From: Chimonanthus salicifolius
Taxonomy: Eukaryota; Streptophyta; Magnoliopsida; Laurales; Calycanthaceae
Assembly (NCBI GenBank): GCA_013350335.1
Contig: CM023540.1
Coordinates: 3,906,001-3,970,000 of the forward strand
Direction: 5' to 3'
DNA length: 64,000 nt
Part shown: one piece after another, positions 21,116-32,819 of the stretch
How positions within the stretch are numbered: the stretch's first letter is position 1
Layout: the number at the start of each line of letters is the position of its first letter
Notes under the pieces: generated by a model
The model's database searches: none
What the model saw: the letters and a program-made list of their open reading frames with translations, nothing else
What the model was told of the DNA's origin: nothing
Made by a program: the position numbers and the translations under genes

Positions 21116-23383
21116 TTATATATATGATTGGAAAAAAAAACATTGTACAATGGTAAGGATGATGGGTGGGACTCATGACATAAGACACCCATGGCATGGA
21201 ATTCATTTTATGGTTTTTATTATATTATTACCGATAGGTTTGTTATCACTAATCCGTGTGTTAGCCCTACTCGGAGTCCTACTAGGCGCGTTGTCTAACG
21301 CCCTACTTCCACCTTAGCTGATGACGCAGGAGATGGTGGAATTGAAGGACAAGACGGGAGCCAGGCGTAGGAGCTTGGGGAAGAGAGCTATTTAGTTTAT
21401 TTAAGATTTATTTTGGAAATGTAATTTGAGTAGCTTAGCTCGTCAGAATGTAATAATTTAGATTACTTGCTATGTTTTGGATTTTATTTTGGACACTGTG
21501 ATTTTGAGGTATTTTAGTAATTAAATGAATATATCTTTCCTGCTATCTAAAAATCGGTAGGATAGACTCTATTATAATTTCAACATTTAGTTTAATATTC
21601 CGCAAGTTTACTTCTACGTGTGAACTGTTCTTCGTGGACTTAGTTCCACGCACACATAGGGTTGGCCAGTTAAGGGCCGCACTTTAGAAGCTCAGACTTA
21701 ACTCGCATCGTGACGTCCCGCGCCCTTTGTCACCTTTTATTTAAAATATATATATATAGAATCTGATTTTAGTGAAAAAGGGGCGGGTGTTACGATCCTT
21801 TCCACATCTTCATAACAGTTAGGGTTCGGCCATGCAATGGCCGAACCATGATCCTTGAACGCTTCTTGCCTTGCATACATGCATAATCCATATACATACC
21901 TAATGTCTTTATTTGTTTCATTATTCATAGCCTACCTTACCCACTAGGGTTTGTCCATTTCCTATCCCCTTCCTTGGATGGATTTTAAATCCATGGCCCA
22001 TGATATTTTGGACACCATTTGATCCAAGAAAATGGACTCCATTTTAATCCTTAAAAACATAACATCTTGTTTGGAGATACTTACCAATCCGTGGCTCTCC
22101 CGATTGTCTCTTGCTCCTCTTGATCCTTAGCCTTTCTCCTTCCTTCTTCTCCTTGATGCTTGGCTAATGGTGAGCTTGATCAAGATGAGATCACCAAGGT
22201 TTGGTTCGGCCAATGATTGAGATAGGTTTGAGAGAGGGGAAGGAGGAAAGAATGGAAAAACTTCTAAGTCTTGATCTTAGAGTGGTGGTCGGCCAAGCTT
22301 GGAATGTTCTCTTATTTTTCTAAGTCTTTTCTTCTTCTTGGTGTTGGAAGAGAGGGGAGGATGGTTTGGAGAGAGAGTGAGAGATGGAGAGATGGAAATG
22401 AGATGGGAAAATGGGATGGAACCTTAGACTTTTCCTTAATCCTAGGCCCTTTGTCCCTTAGTGGTGGTGGTTGGGATGAGATGGAACCACCACCACACAA
22501 TGGTCAATGCTTGTCCAATCTAGGCCCCCATTTCATGGATCTTGTCTTAGCCATACCACTCTTTCATGGCCAACGGTTTTGTGGGTCTTATCTTAGTGGT
22601 TTGGGTGGTTTCTATAAGATGAAACCACTCATTGACTCACCCATTTGACTCACCCATTTGTTTAATTTGATATCTAAGTTAGGTTATTTAATTCCATAAT
22701 TTAATTCCATTTAATTCCCTTTAAATTTTCCCTGAATCCACCCATGGTTGATCAAGTCAACCATGGTGGCCGGCCCCACCAATGCCTTAGCCCACCTGCC
22801 ACCTCACTTGATGAGGTGGAGGTGGGTCCCACTTGATCATGCCACCTTGATTTTATTCCCACTTAACCTAGGTGTTTTAAATTAATTTAACTCAACTTAT
22901 TTTCCTTTGATCCTCCTTACTTCCCTTTGACTTATCTGTGGTTGACCAAGTCAACCATGGTGGTCGGCCCCACCTAAGTCATGGTCCACATGCCACCTCA
23001 CTTGGTGAGGTGGAGTTGGGTCCCATTTGTTTATGCCATCTTGACTCATTCCAATTTAACTTAGGTGATTTTACTCACTTCATTCCATTTCATCTACTTG
23101 GATCACCATGGGGCCCATGGCCCAATTAAATTCACCTCTTACCCATTTACCCTAATGCTCAAACCATCTTGACCCATTGGGTCCCAAATGGGTATTTGAC
23201 CCAATTGAGTATCATTGACCCATTTAAATGAAATTAATCCAATCCTTGGTCCATTGGACCCTACTTGGGCCATTGCCCCAATTTTGATCAATTTAACATC
23301 CATTCCATCAAAATTCTTAATTTCACTCATTAAAATAAATAATAGCCAACATATGTATTGATTTAAAAATCCGGGCTATTACA

Positions 23384-24383
23384 AGAGCTGGTACATAAAT
23401 GGATTACAGATAACTACATTTGATCACCAAAAATCCATTTAAAGGCATAGAACATGTTTCATTCCACAATTGATAACTTGGAATGAAACGAGACTGTGTA
23501 TGTGTACCATATACACCTTATACATGAGGTAATGTACAACCTACATTTATTTCCTAAAGATGCACAAATCACATGGCATATGAAATAAAATGAGACAAGT
23601 ATAATCCAAACCTTGAGTGCAAACCTACATGTACATACAAATATCTTACACAAGATCAATCCAACAATCAAATAAGATCATAGATTGAAGATAAGATACG
23701 CATGTGATTCCACACCAACAGTCATATCCCTTTACACATTTGAACATAACATTGTGAGACTTGGAATCTAAGTCCACAATCCAGTGATGACCTTTTCTCA
23801 AATCTAGTTTTAATTTTGGGTGCCTTCCCATTTGACTTTGTGAATAAAAGTTCCAGAGTTTGTATCATGATGTTGACCTAACATAAGAGGCAAACAATTT
23901 GGAACACGGCCACAAAGGATACTTGGAGGTCATTACCTTCATCAAGTTTTTTACTTCATTCTCTTATTCTCTAAAGGATTTAGCATGGACTTTTTTAATG
24001 GATGAACTTAGGTAATCACCTATACTCTTAGTACACAAATTGGTCATGATAGGTGATGTCATCCATTGGGTTGGAAGAGACAATTTTTCCCTGGATTCTT
24101 TCAGCCTCTGTTATTGTTTCATATCTTTTTTATTATTTTAAAGACATATTATGAAACAACACTGATGAATGTTATTAGTGTTTGATTCAAAGTGCATAGT
24201 CATTTGATCACTAATCCAAGCTATTTGATCTTTGGGCTGAGTGGTCACGAAAGTTGAAGGTTTATCCAATACCTCTTCCATAGGCTTAGACCACTTTCTA
24301 TTCACATATTTCCAAACATATTCATTGATGAAAACATTTAAAGTTTTTCATTCTATTTTTCATCACAAATGGAGGTTTGGAAA
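23384..24383 (-). other. Copia-like internal fragment between solo LTRs
   Basis: The 1 kb of AT-rich sequence is bounded by AGAGC (end of one insertion) and GGAAA (start of the next). The longest minus-strand frame, at 23646-23831, includes KLKLDLRKGHHWIVDLDSKS but matches no motif I can name. Position between the leader (27529-27608) and 15627-15706 suggests the gag or 5' internal part. Confidence 0.45.
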
Positions 24384-27300
24384 TGTAACGCCCCGCCCTT
24401 TTTCACTTGCCGAAAATCAGAGTATATTTTTTTAAAAAAAGAGAGAGAGAGCGGGAACGTCACGAGGCGAGCTAAGTTCGGGTTTTCAAACACGACCCTT
24501 AACTGGCCAACGATACGTGTGCGTGGACCAAGTACACTAAAATAGTTCACAACGTTATATAAATTAACTGCGGAAAAAACATATGAATAGAAACTATCCA
24601 TAAACATGATATTAAAGGCAAAGAAGCCAATCACTATAAAATTAGCTTAAGTTTAAATATCCAAAATCATCAATCAACTATAGCAAAATAAACTAAGTTA
24701 TTACAATCCCAAAATGCTAATTATCTCAAATACGTTGTTCCAAAATCAATATTAAAATAAGATAAAATCATCTGCCCAAGCTCCTAAGCTTGGCTCTCTT
24801 CACGTCCATTGTCCTTTCCAATCCCTGTTCCATTATCTAAAGGGTAGAAGTAGGGCGTTAGTCAACGCTGCCAATAGGAATTCCAAATAGGGTTATACAC
24901 ATAGGATCAGTATAAAAATCAGAATAGAACATCATAGTAAAATTGTAAACATATCATAGTATCAAAATAGCGCATGAATATCATATCCAAACCATGCAAA
25001 TGTATGTGTCATGTCATGGGTGTCATATGCCAATGATCCCCCACCCAATCTCCACATCAAACACCATACAAATCATAACAAACATTTTCCTTGATATAAT
25101 GAAACTATATCAAGGTGTTCCTTGGCCATTTACGTCCGCAGTGTTTTGTGACGGCACCACCAGGTCACTGTTATACCTCCTTACGTGTGTTAATCGGAAT
25201 TACCGATGGAGCGTGGACTCCTCCTTCTGCGCAGGGTTTTTGGACTGGTTACCCTGGAGCCCTTTGACCCAAATTATGTCGTACCCCTATTTAGCAATCT
25301 CGGACAAGGCCAACAAATCAACGGTTCACATAGCTTTACATAAGCTAGTCTCAAGCCCCAAGTCATATCCGGACAGCTAATAACTTGGCTTACTGCCCCA
25401 TATATTCCCTCCCATGCCATGCATGAGATCATGAATACAGAAATGCCATTGCATATCAAATCATATTTCAATTCAGTTCATAAAACTTATACCATTTGAT
25501 TTTACCAAAATAAACATTGTACTGAATTAAAAACCAGTAACATATAAGATCCATATGCATCTCAACAAGGTACGAATCCTACCCAAAGTTCAGTATAGTA
25601 TCCTTGATGTCTTGTGATGTGACGTGCAATGATTACGTCAAAACCAATCACACACCCGTTTGCGAAATCCCTTTACGTTAAATGAATTCAATCATATACA
25701 ATAATCAATTTAATTATCCATTTGATTTAAATCATCCCTTACATCCTTCCATTTAGACTTAAGTTTCTGTAAACAGTAATTAAAAATCAACTTTTCATTT
25801 CAGTCAAATGAATCACACTCTGCTATAGTGTTCTGCTTTACTGCAGACTTTCAGTAGGCTGAACCCCAACTTAGTATTGTTTATTTCTTGACTCACTAAC
25901 ATTTCAGTCGACTGACTCTGAGTCAAACCCGTTGTATTCTCGGTCAACCTTCTTTCAGTCGACTGAATCATAGATTCAGTCGGCTAACTTTGGATCAAAT
26001 TGACTGTGTGTTCGGCCAGTACAGATTCAGTCGGCTGAATCCTTAACCAACAACTTCCGTGTTTGATAAACAATCTTTCAGTCGGCTGAATCATAGATTC
26101 AATTAGCTGAAACACGCCAGAATCCTTTTTCCTTCTTTGTTACGTCTCTCTTCAGTCGACTGAATCACAGATTCAGTCAGCTGAAACTCCCAGAAACTTA
26201 TTTCTGATTCGTCCAATACCAGTTCAGTCAACTGAATCCTAGATTCAGTAGACTGACTGTTTGTCAGTCTCTTTTGTTTGATTATTTTGTACATCCTTTC
26301 TTCATGGAACTTACTCCTAACAATATTTAAACATATATAATATCATACATGTAACTCTTATTGAGTTTATTCCACCCTCTAGCCAAAGATAGAGTCTTTT
26401 CATAATTCTTTCCATCCTTGGTTTATAATCTAGATTCGAATATCACCTTCCCTTCTTATTTCAACCCATTGATCAATCCATGAATGGATTCCCAACTTCC
26501 ATGATCACACAACAGTTTGACCATTTATTATAACCACTCTTGGAGCCCATGGATTCGGCCACCCATGGTCGAATCCATGACTTCTTTAATCTCATTCCCA
26601 TCTAATTAAACATGGGACATACCTTTACCCGTCTCCTTCTTTCTTTTGCTCTGTCTTTGCTCCTCAGTCCTTCTCCTTCCTTGGTTCTTTAGCAAACCTC
26701 TCTAAGTATCGATGCTGTGGGTGGGAGAGAGAGATAGAAAAGGAGATAAGAACACTTGTGTGCTAAGATGAATTCGGCCAAGGGTGTGAAGTGCCCCTTA
26801 GACTGGTCTCTTGTATAACAGTCCCATGTTTTCCCCTTCCTCTCTTAACTATTGAGCAACCAAGGTGTCCCTCGGTCTAACCAAGAGGACACTTGGCTTA
26901 TGCTCAAGGAGCCTTTCCATCTCCCAACATGGGCATTGAGTTCCATCCATTGAGATGGAAACTCTCCACCTCCCCATCTATTCATGGGTTCCAAGTCCCA
27001 TGAGATGGAAAACCCTTCATTTTCCTACTCAACTCATTTACCTTAACTCAATTAATAAGTCTTGAACTCATTTCCAACTCAAGCCATTTAACTCAATTGA
27101 ATATTTAACTCACTTTAGTCTTGAACTCCATTGAGTTCACTCATGGTTGACCAAGTCAACCATGACCTAGCCCATCATGCATGTGGTGACATGTGCCACG
27201 TGGATCCCATCCTTGCTATATCACTTGATGATGTGGATTTGGGTCTTAATTGGGTAACTGACCCAATTAACCTTACCCATTTACTTATAATTAGCTCATC

Positions 27301-27528
27301 TATGATCCATTGGGTCCCAATTGAATAATTGACCAATTAATTTCATTTACCCAAATACTTTCAAATCAGACCCTATCCATGATCCATTGGATCTTACTTA
27401 GGTTATTGACCCAACTCCTTTACCCACCTAAGGTCCATTTCATCCATAAATCTTAAATTCAATCAATTTAACAATTTAAATCGACAAAATCCAATATATT
27501 TATGCATTGAAAAAATCTGGATATTACA
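24384..27528 (-). mobile_element. Solo gypsy LTR with TTCAGTCGACTGAA array
   Basis: The plus strand starts TGTAACGCCCCGCCC at 24384 and ends ATCTGGATATTACA at 27528 (3145 bp). The duplications are GGAAA at 24379-24383 and 27529-27533. It is the closest relative here of the solo LTR at 12551-15626: the same palindrome core, and the same block near the minisatellite position (25110-25270 against 14730-14890, including a TGTGACGGCACCACCAGGTC-like segment). The W-box dyad lies at about 27142-27164 and the dyad GGTACGAATCCTACC at 25569-25583. Confidence 0.93.
25799..26265 (-). repeat. TTCAGTCGACTGAA palindrome array
   Basis: Paired units such as TTTCAGTCGACTGAATC then ATAGATTCAGTCGGCTAA (about 25951-25985), and similar ones near 26076-26110, 26152-26187 and 26221-26256, with looser copies near 25851, 25904 and 26025. 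Several cores have GTCGGC or GTCAAC for GTCGAC, consistent with decay at CpG and neighbouring sites. Confidence 0.85.
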
Positions 27529-27533
27529 GGAAA

Positions 27534-27622
27534 TGTCATGGCTTTGTCTCATAGCCATTGTTCTAGCACGAATCAAGTCGGATGGTTAGATCATTGTAAC
27601 GAGGACGAGGCTCTGAACCAAT
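27534..27622 (-). other. Primer-binding-like site and leader of the copia-like element
   Basis: The minus strand from 27622 reads ATTGGTTCAGAGCC, close to the usual TTGGTATCAGAGC complement of initiator Met tRNA. It lies directly next to the LTR end CTTTGA. The leader then includes ATCTAACCATCCGACTTGAT, matching 1900-1920 of the plus-strand copy. Confidence 0.65.
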
Positions 27623-28733
27623 TCAAAGTACTTCCCTTTGTGCTAGAATACGATTGACCCTAGAAGGGGGTGAATATGTCAACCCCAGTTTCCATGGTGT
27701 TTACAAATTTCTTGATTGTTTTGAGTATAAGTGCAACAAATATCAATCAAGAGATTTGTTTAGTGTGATAAATTGTTTATAATTTCTTTTAGATGATCAC
27801 AACAAATTTATAACCCTTTGCATATTGCTTGATTATCGATGCTTACACAGAAAGTGTAACATAAGATAATCAACATGTAAAATGATGTGTGTTGAGAAGA
27901 GTACTTAAATACTAAATACAAACACACAAAGATCAAACACCATAAGACCAAATTTATAGTGGTTCAGTTAACCAACGTACATCCTCTGTTAGGACTCGCT
28001 CAAACTTGAGCTATCTCCAAATCCACTAAGTGAGGACTTACACCCTCACAATTAGAGTGAGAATTCTGCCTCACTCAATCGGCTATGAATTCCACCCACC
28101 ACTGTGCGAGAGACGTCGCTCTAGAATTTTTATAGTGGTTCTGGAGCCAATCCTCCTTAATCCACTTTCGGGACAAAGGTTTTAAATAAAAACTAAAACC
28201 AAGAAGAACTTGCCTTTAAATTTATTTTTCGTAGAAGATCTGCACATTGTTTGCTGACACTCCTCCTTTTAGCCGTCGTAAAGCAATCACAATCTCAGGG
28301 TGACAATGAAATTGGTTGTACTAAATCTTTCCTAGTTTATTATCCTTTCTTCTCTCTCTCTCACAAACTCAATCCATATGATTGGTTATCTTAGATTCCC
28401 CAAATGTAAGCACGAGAGAGAGAGATAGTGATCCTTTTGTTGGCCATTGTTTAAGCTCATTGATAATGGTGAGGGTCCAACCGTTTTGCCAAAGGATGCC
28501 AACTGGTTGCAGAAAGATTGGTTTTTATAGACTTGGCAACCTGTTTCAGCAACGGTCATCTAACGATAAGTCGGTGACTAAAAATATTACTGTTCAACAA
28601 CCCGACCGTTGCTTATTAAATGCACTCCAATCGGTATAATTCTTTCCCAGCGGACATGTCGGTGTCGCCGATGGGTCGACAGTAATGCCATTGATAAGTC
28701 AATCCATATGAGAGACTCGGTCTGGGGCAACAT
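27623..28733 (-). mobile_element. Copia-like 5' LTR, left part
   Basis: This is the 3' portion (minus orientation) of an LTR whose remainder lies at 50715-51382. It aligns with 8062-9196. The gypsy element inserted after CAACAT; the intact counterpart reads GGGAAACAT near 9198-9206. Confidence 0.8.
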
Positions 28734-29424
28734 TGTAACGCCCGGCCCTTTGTCACCCGCTTTCCGAAAATCATATCTATTTTTTTTTTGATAGAAGAGT
28801 GAGAGAGGGCGCGGACGCCACGATGCGAGTTAAGTCCGAGCTTCTAATGCCCGACCCTTAACTGGCCAACCCCACGCGTGCGCGGAACTAAGTCCACGAG
28901 AATGGTTCACGCGTAAGAAGTAAGCTCGCGGATTATAATCATTGCGAAACATGATAATAGAGTCTATCCTACCGGTTTTTAGATAGAAGGGAAGATACAA
29001 CATTAAATTACCAAAATGCCCCTATGATCGTATTTATATCACCAAATGTAATTGTCCATAAGTAACGTCAAAACCATCGCAAGAAATGCAAATTTATACA
29101 ACCCGACAAGCTAAGTTACTTTAAAATTACATCTCTAAAATGTAAACGTAAATGAACTAAGACTGCGCTTCCCAAGCTCCTAAGCTTGGCTCCTGTCATG
29201 TCCACCGCTTCCGCCATCCCCTGCGTCATCAGCTAGGGTAGAAGTAGGGCGTTAGTCAACGCGCCCAGTAGGACTCCGAGTAGGGCTAGCACATGGATTA
29301 GTGATAACACGCATACCGATACAATAAAATATAACAAAATAAGCATGTAATGAATGCTATGCCATGGGTGCCTATGTCATGTGTCCCACCCATCATCCGT
29401 ATGATCATACAATGTATTATCCCC

Positions 29425-29590
29425 ATGTTTGCTACTCGGTCGCCCCGACGGAGCATGGACTCCGGTTATAGAACTATCCCCATGTTTGATTCTCGGTCGC
29501 CCCGACGGAGCATGGACTCCGGTTATAGCCCTCAGGCTATCCCCATGTCTGATTCTCGGTCACCTCGACGGAGCATGGACTCCGGTTTCA
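29425..29590 (-). repeat. LTR minisatellite, three units
   Basis: Three copies (starting near 29419, 29476 and 29539) of CCCCATGTTTGCTACTCGGT-type sequence followed by CGCCCCGACGGAGCATGGAC. The nearly identical LTR at 56658-60833 has two units at the same position (57345-57462), which shows unit gain or loss. Confidence 0.85.
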
Positions 29591-30183
29591 TTATTTTCCC
29601 GCCCATGCCATGCATGAGATGTACGTGCATTATGCTATGTAGTATATAGATAAAGCATAATTTTGATATACCATACATAGCCATATAATGCATAATGTTA
29701 AAATATAATCCATATGATTCATAACTTAAAACTCATCATAAGATAGATCATAATCATAAATCCATCATAAGCCAAATCAAAATAATCTAAAATACCATCA
29801 CATATCCATCGCTTACAAAAAGGTAGGAATCCTACCGAATACCACGTAGCGTTCCGTTACGCTTTCCGTTTGATAATCCGGTCGCCGATCGCGTACCGTT
29901 TGCGACGTCCCGATACCTTATTACATTTACTGAATTAGTCCATATGTTATCCATGATTAAGTTCCTAACTGATCATAACCATAGATCCATTCAATGATCC
30001 TTAAGTGTATTACAAGTTTATCAAAAAATCGGTCCTTAACTTAGCCCATTATCCATTGGTTAAAACACGTACATAAATCCAATTTCTTTGGCCATTTAAA
30101 TACTCTAATTTGCGAACCTAAACGCAGCAACTATCCGTTCCAGTTAATCATTCATAATGCATTCGATTTCATGTCTAATCCAC

Positions 30184-31106
30184 ATAGGGTTCGGCCATGT
30201 ACCATGGCCGAACCCATGGTTCTTCAAAGTGGCTAATAATTGCCATTTTGCCACTCTCTCCTCTATGATTAATCATTCACCCACTTATGTCTATTTTAAG
30301 TCTAAATTTCATCCATAACTTAGACCCATTTATAATTCCATAACATATCCAAAATCAGCCACCTATTATTTAATTTTGAAAAACATTTAATCCCCATATA
30401 TCCTTTCACATTTGGCCCTAAAGGTGGCCCACAAAGGGATCATGGGTTCGGTCATACACCATGGCCGAACCCATGGTACCCTATCTCCATTTTCTTGGGT
30501 CCATTTTATTCCCTTTAATCCAATCTCCAATGAAATTTAAATCATTCATTTAAAACCTTGTTTTTCATCCCATTTTAAACATTACATAGTCCCATATATC
30601 CATTTAAATTTAATCATTCTTCTCCATCATTTTCTATTCATAAAAGTCCTAAAATATCACAATAGGGTTCGGCCATACACCATGGCCAAACCCATGGTTC
30701 ATGGTTCCCTTCATTGGAGCCATATGAGGCCATTATTTCCTCAATGTTAGTCCATGGTTTTCTTTGCTAAAATTCCATTTAAAAATCCTAATTTTCATTC
30801 ATTTGGTCCCTTTAATACTTTATATCATACACTTTCAAATCCATTGAAATTATCACTTCCTCCATCATCTTCCATCTTTTCATTTTTATAAAAATAGTTA
30901 GCCATCACCATAGTTCCATTCTTATAAAAAAAAATTCTCAGATATAATCCATGGATTCCATCATAAAACTTTTTTTTTTCCAAAAGTTTGACTACATTTA
31001 ACCCTTGAAACCCTAACCATTCTCCATCATTTTCAAACCTTAAACCTTAATTAAATGTCATCCATTATTTACCATGGGGTTCGGCCATGCTACATGGCCG
31101 AACCCT
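30184..31106 (-). repeat. GGCCGAACC hairpin array, 4 units
   Basis: Units near 30184-30214, 30442-30473, 30662-30695 (one arm ATGGCCAAACC) and 31076-31106. There are fewer units than in the LTRs at 15707 or 35132, and the spacers are longer (about 220-380 bp). Confidence 0.85.
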
Positions 31107-32757
31107 ATGGCCCATTAATCCATTAAAAATCCAATTTTCCTATGCTTAATAAGGACTTAAAAATTCCATTAACAATTCCATTCTTCCATTTCATCCATTT
31201 CTTAATCCATTCCTCCATTTTTATCCATTTCTTATCCTACCTTTTGATAGATCTTAGATCCATGGCCCACAACGTTTTTGGCCACATTTAGTCTAAGAAA
31301 TGGATTCCATATCCTAAAAAAAATAAAATCTTGTTTTAAGAAAATCTTACCCCCCGACGACTCCTCCGGTCTCTCTTTGCTTCTCCTCTTGCTCTCCTTA
31401 GTCTTCTCTTCTCTTCTTCTCCTTGATGTACGGTTAAGATGAGCTTGATCAACGGTGAGATATGCTTGGATCAGCTATGGTAGATGGGGTTAGATTGAGA
31501 GAGGGAGAGGGGAAGGTGATGGAAAACAAGATCTTAGCCTTTGATCTTGAAGGGGTGGACCAAGGCTTGTTCTCTCCTTCTCTTTTCTTCTCTTCTTCTT
31601 CTAAGTTTTCTTCTCTTTTTTCTTTCCTCCAATGCATGGGACGGTTTTTGAGAGTGGGAGGGAGAGATAGAGTGAAAAATGTTTGTTTGAAATGAGATGG
31701 AGATGGTTGGAGTAGCCTTCACTCAAACATTAACTTCCTCACCAACCAAGCATGTGCTAGCTTGACTTTGGTGGTGGTGGTTGAGACCCAACCACCAAGC
31801 ATGGCTCCCTTGTCCTCTTTGACTTATCTATGTTGACCCTAATTAATCAACCTAATTAGTTAAGTTAAGTCTTCACTTAGATTAATTAATTTCCATCCAA
31901 TTTAATTCCATTAAATTATCTATCTAATAAATCCACCCATGGTTGACCAAGTCAACCATGGTGGACGGCCCCCACCTATACCTACCCCACCCGCCACCTC
32001 ACTTGATGAGGTGGAGGTGGGCCCCACTTGGCCATGCTATTTTAATTCCATTGATTTTAACTTAGATAATTTTACAATAATTTCAATCAATTTAATTTAC
32101 CTTAATCCACCTTAGTCTTCTTAAATTTATCCATGGTTGACCAAGTCAACCATGATGGTTGGCCCCACTTTTTCCTTGGTCCACACGCCACCTCAATGGG
32201 TGAGGTGGGGGTGGGCCCCATTTGGCCATATTACTTAATCTTGATACATCTTAACTTAGATAGTTTTATAATTATCTAATCTATTTACTTTATCTTAATT
32301 GGATCACCATTGGGTCCATGGCCCAATTATATTTTGTCTTTCCCATTTATTTTAGGGCTTACCTACTTTGGCCCATTGGGTCCCATATGGCCCTTTGACC
32401 CAAATTGACTATCTTGACCCAATTACTTAACATTGACCCATTAATTGTATTAATTCCAATTCATGGTTTATTGGGTAGACATTGGGCCGATGGTCTAATT
32501 AAATTCCCTCCTTACCTTAGGCTTACCTCAATTGGGTCCATTGGGTCCCAAATGAGTATTGGGCCCAATTTGACCATCCTTGACCCGATTAGTCCTCATT
32601 GACCCATTAAATGGATTTCATCCAATCCATGGCCCATTGGACCATTCTTGGATCCTTGTCCCAACTTTTGATCCATTTGGTATTCCATCATGTCAAAATT
32701 CAAATTAAAATCAATAAATGCCAAATATATATTGATTCGAAAATTCGGGCTATTACA

Positions 32758-32775
32758 ATAGAATCCTCTTTTGAA
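32758..32775 (-). other. Polypurine-like tract of the outer gypsy element
   Basis: The minus strand reads TTTCAAAAGAGGATTCTAT and is followed at once by the LTR start TGTAATAGCC. The weak purine run AAAAGAGGA is the likely plus-strand primer site; the preceding GGGACGAAAATTT is characteristic of this chromovirus group. Confidence 0.6.
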
Positions 32776-32819
32776 ATTTTCGTCCCGAAAATTCGAGCGA
32801 AGTAGGGGTCCAAAACAAC

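Larger units (their letters stand above)
18157..21794 (+). mobile_element. Solo gypsy LTR nested in another solo LTR
   Basis: It starts TGTAATAGCCCGGAATC and ends GGGCGGGTGTTACG; the last base is G instead of A. The 5-bp duplications ATCCT lie at 18152-18156 and 21795-21799. The length is 3638 bp. It has CCAATGGGTCAAG motifs and a W-box dyad (18599-18621) in its first 500 bp, a pyrimidine-rich then GAAGAAG-rich stretch (18890-19010), five hairpin units (19466-20569), the GGTAGGATTCCTACC dyad (20711-20725), CATGCATGG (about 20939), two minisatellite units (about 20969-21090) and the 3' stem-loop (about 21665-21715). Orientation is opposite to its host LTR. Confidence 0.93.
15707..23383 (-). 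mobile_element. Solo gypsy LTR, split by a second solo LTR
   Basis: The plus strand starts TGTAACGCCCGCCC at 15707 and ends ATCCGGGCTATTACA at 23383, so the LTR is in minus orientation. The flanking 5-bp duplications are AGAGC at 15702-15706 and 23384-23388. Removing the solo LTR and duplicated target at 18157-21799 leaves 4034 bp. It carries a 48-bp tandem repeat (16411-16733), eight hairpin units (17095-18111 and 21820-21848), two W-box dyads (about 22742-22767 and 22937-22960), CCACCTCA dyads (about 22800 and 22995) and repeated GACCCATTGGGTC/GACCCAATT motifs near its 5' end (23160-23240). Confidence 0.93.
28734..32757 (-). mobile_element. 3' LTR of the outer gypsy element
   Basis: The plus strand starts TGTAACGCCCGGCCC and ends AAATTCGGGCTATTACA (4024 bp). 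It is very like the solo LTR at 56658-60833 across its whole length, including the same GGTAGGAATCCTACCG dyad, hairpin units, paired W-box dyads (31938-31962 and 32131-32155) and CCACCTCA dyads (about 31994 and 32190). Confidence 0.92.

Noticed and set aside
22271..22648. 125-codon plus-strand ORF as a host gene
   Set aside because: It lies wholly inside a solo LTR, antisense to it, with no conserved motif.
24994..25380. 128-codon plus-strand ORF
   Set aside because: Antisense within a solo LTR; the related LTR at 12551-15626 does not keep the frame.
29350..29649. 99-codon plus-strand ORF with repeated SRSPRRSMDSG
   Set aside because: Translation of the LTR minisatellite units; the same peptide appears wherever the minisatellite occurs.
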